15,319 nt of DNA, taken from NCBI GenBank assembly GCA_045531895.1, contig JAZSEW010000001.1, positions 1-15,319 on the forward strand. Reading direction: 5' to 3'. Source of the DNA: SIG299 sp045531895. GTDB taxonomy: Bacteria; Bacillota; Clostridia; Lachnospirales; Lachnospiraceae. Positions 13,611 to 15,319 of this stretch are shown in pieces (within the stretch, counting starts at the first letter, position 1; each line of letters opens with the position of its first letter). A model generated the notes under the pieces. The model ran no database searches. It saw nothing but the letters and a program-made list of their open reading frames with translations, and was not told where the DNA came from. The translations under genes and the position numbers were made by a program.

Positions 13611-14491
13611 TGGATCAGGCAACACAGCTCAGAAAAATGATGCAGACCGATTCCAAACCACAGGCGAGAGTGATTACCGTAACCAGCGGCAAGGGTGGTG
13701 TAGGTAAAACCAGCATTTCCATTAATCTGGCAATTCAGCTGACCAGAATGGGAAAAAAGGTAGTCGTGTTTGATGCGGATTTCGGTCTTGCAAATATTGA
13801 AGTAATGTTAGGGGTTCGTCCGCAGTATAATTTGGCGGATATGATGTTCCATGGCAAGGAGCTGGCAGACATCATCACCCAGGGAGAAGAAGGAATCAGC
13901 TTTATTTCCGGTGGCTCAGGAATTCAGGAACTGGCATCAATGAATCGTGAACAGGTGCTTTTTCTGACCAGTCGTCTGGTGGAGCTGGATCAGTTTGCAG
14001 ATGTCATTATTGTGGATACCGGTGCCGGTATTTCCGATAGTGTGTTGGAGTTTGTTCTGTCAAGCTCCGAGGTGCTTCTGGTGGCAACACCGGAGCCAAC
14101 CTCTATTACCGATGCTTATGCATTATTAAAGGCATTGAACAGAAAAGCAGAATTTTCCAAGGAGGAGACCTCCATTAAGATGATTTCCAACCGTGTAAGA
14201 AGTGAAGCGGAGGGAGAAAATCTGTATGAAAAAATGAGAGTGGTTTCTGATAAGTTTTTAAGCATTCCGATTGAGTATATCGGAGCGGTTCCGTTGGATG
14301 ATCAGATAAATAAGGCAGTTATGCGTCAGAAGCCGGTATCGGTTATTAATCCGGATGCACCTGCTGCAAAAGCAATTAAAAAAATTGCCGGAAAACTTCT
14401 GGAAATCGATTCGGATGAGAAGGAACGATGGGGAATTTCAACGTTGTTCTCCAACTTAATCAGGAACAAAATTGCAAAGAAAAATATGTAG
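13610..14491 (+). CDS. flhG: MinD-like ATPase FlhG (YlxH/FleN)
   Basis: FlhG is a MinD/ParA-type ATPase that limits flagellar number or sets their pattern, and stimulates FlhF GTPase. It has 293 residues. Residues 2-8 (DQATQLR) match the conserved DQAxxLR motif that activates FlhF. The deviant Walker A box SGKGGVGKT is at 26-34, with signature K28 and catalytic K33. FDADFGLAN follows at 54-62 and the Walker B/switch VDTGAG at 135-140. The basic, amphipathic C-terminus at about 272-293 fits a membrane-targeting helix. The start is set by GGAGGAGG 6 nt upstream and by the one-base overlap with flhF. Confidence 0.97.
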   Translation: MDQATQLRKMMQTDSKPQARVITVTSGKGGVGKTSISINLAIQLTRMGKKVVVFDADFGLANIEVMLGVRPQYNLADMMFHGKELADIITQGEEGISFISGGSGIQELASMNREQVLFLTSRLVELDQFADVIIVDTGAGISDSVLEFVLSSSEVLLVATPEPTSITDAYALLKALNRKAEFSKEETSIKMISNRVRSEAEGENLYEKMRVVSDKFLSIPIEYIGAVPLDDQINKAVMRQKPVSVINPDAPAAKAIKKIAGKLLEIDSDEKERWGISTLFSNLIRNKIAKKNM

Positions 14492-14512
14492 TTTAAAGGA
14501 TGAGAGAGAGTA

Positions 14513-15277
14513 ATGGCTAATGAGGTTATCCAGATTGGTAATAAAATCGAGATGCAGCTCGCAGAAAAAAGGATATCAACAACTGAAGCCAGACAGGAAG
14601 TGTATGTGAGTCAGTTTCTTCAATGGGCTGACAACAATTTAGCAGTCATTGCCATTCCGACCTACAAAGGGCATCTTGTTCCGCTGGATATAGATGATGT
14701 ATATGAACTTCGCTTTTTTACACGAGGCGGCTTGTATCGTTGCCGGGGGAGAATTACAAAGCGTGCAAAGACGTCGAATAATCTGGCGATTGCAGAAGTA
14801 CGGTTTGTTTCTGCATTGGAAAAATACCAGAGGCGTCAGTATTACCGTATGAATTGCATTATGTCCATGACCTATGCGGTATTGTCGGAAGCTCAGCATG
14901 ATTTATATAAAGAGAAGAAACGATGTCTGTCTTTAGAGCAAAAGCTTGCTATTGAAAAAAAACTGGAGCGTCAGGAAATGGATTTTCAAAAGGCAGTTGT
15001 GCTGGATATCAGTGGTGGAGGAATGAGATTTAATTCCTACGTCCAACAGGAGCCGGGAGATTTACTTCTGTTACAACCGGCATTACCGGAAGCGGTAAGA
15101 AAAAAGATTCCGTTTCTGTTTGGCAGAATTATTTCCAGTAGAAAAATTCCAAACAAAGAAACACTGACCTTTGATAACCGGGTGGAGTATGTGGAGATTT
15201 CTTCCTCCGAGCAGGAGCAGATTATTACCTATATTTTCAGGGAAGAACGGGATAAACGAAAACGTGAAGTAAAATAA
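14513..15277 (+). CDS. YcgR-type flagellar brake protein with PilZ domain
   Basis: Proteins of this type bind c-di-GMP and slow or bias the flagellar motor. This one has 254 residues. Residues about 8-100 look like the YcgR N-terminal domain. The PilZ domain follows: the RxxxR ligand motif is in RRQYYR at 107-112 and the DxSxxG motif in DISGGG at 165-170, so both c-di-GMP contacts appear intact. The two motifs are about 53 residues apart, against roughly 27 in E. coli YcgR. The extra segment at about 130-158 is Lys/Glu-rich and probably helical. Its place between flhG and the chemotaxis genes supports a motor role (YcgR in E. coli, YpfA/DgrA in Bacillus). The ATG at 14513 is preceded by AAAGGATGAGAGAGAG. 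Confidence 0.9.
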   Translation: MANEVIQIGNKIEMQLAEKRISTTEARQEVYVSQFLQWADNNLAVIAIPTYKGHLVPLDIDDVYELRFFTRGGLYRCRGRITKRAKTSNNLAIAEVRFVSALEKYQRRQYYRMNCIMSMTYAVLSEAQHDLYKEKKRCLSLEQKLAIEKKLERQEMDFQKAVVLDISGGGMRFNSYVQQEPGDLLLLQPALPEAVRKKIPFLFGRIISSRKIPNKETLTFDNRVEYVEISSSEQEQIITYIFREERDKRKREVK

Positions 15278-15291
15278 AGGGAGGATTAGCC

Positions 15292-15319
15292 ATGGAAAAG
15301 AAAAACATTTTGATAGTTG
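15292..15319 (+). CDS. cheB: Start of a response-regulator gene, probably cheB (cut by window edge)
   Basis: Only nine codons are visible, reading MEKKNILIV, which matches the first strand of a receiver domain just before the acidic pair. The ribosome site AAGGGAGGA (15277-15285) lies 6 nt upstream and begins at the last base of the previous stop codon. In Bacillus and Clostridia the gene after flhG is cheB, the methylesterase response regulator that resets chemoreceptors. The CheB name is therefore from context; another receiver-domain protein cannot be excluded. Confidence 0.6.

Noticed and set aside
1..15319. Signs of horizontal transfer, insertion sequences or prophage genes
   Set aside because: Gene order is the conserved flagellar order, all genes are on one strand with short gaps, composition looks even, and no transposase, integrase or terminal repeats are seen.

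Overview
The window is one continuous block of flagellar and chemotaxis genes, all on the + strand. Gene order is flgE (5' end cut off), flbD/swrD, motA, motB, fliL, fliM, fliY, cheY, fliO, fliP, fliQ, fliR, flhB, flhA, flhF, flhG, a YcgR-type PilZ gene, then the first codons of a response-regulator gene that is probably cheB. This order is close to the fla/che operon of Bacillus and of motile Clostridia. The moderate-to-low GC, strong AAGGAGG-type ribosome sites, FliY in place of plain FliN, and motAB placed inside the operon suggest a motile Firmicute, most likely a Clostridia of the Lachnospiraceae kind. The family placement is inferred from gene order and protein style, not from a search.

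Layout. Positions 2-1531 hold the hook protein. Positions 1532-1670 hold an intercistronic RNA-structure cluster: one perfect 10-bp hairpin, one terminator-like hairpin ending in five T, one further small hairpin, and an imperfect direct repeat that carries a second Shine-Dalgarno-like sequence. Positions 1671-4292 encode FlbD/SwrD, the stator pair MotA and MotB (both with TTG starts) and FliL; a candidate sigma-A type promoter lies between flbD and motA. Positions 4339-6870 encode the switch: FliM, FliY and CheY. Positions 6875-12427 encode the membrane export gate FliO-P-Q-R-FlhB-FlhA. Positions 12429-15277 encode the FlhF/FlhG placement and number pair and a c-di-GMP receptor of the flagellar-brake type. 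Chemotaxis genes appear to continue beyond the right edge.

The genes work together. FlhF and FlhG set where and how many flagella form. The FliO-FlhA gate exports rod, hook and filament subunits, including FlgE. MotA/MotB with FliL drive rotation. CheY-P binds FliM and FliY to control direction, and FliY probably removes the phosphate. FlbD/SwrD and the PilZ protein are the likely torque or brake modulators.

I see no mobile element, CRISPR array, tRNA, rRNA or recognisable riboswitch. No gene appears broken. This is mainly an ordinary flagellar operon, and I do not claim a new system. The items most worth a second look are the hexapeptide-repeat insert in MotB, the hairpin cluster between flgE and flbD, and the helical insertion between the two ligand motifs of the PilZ domain.
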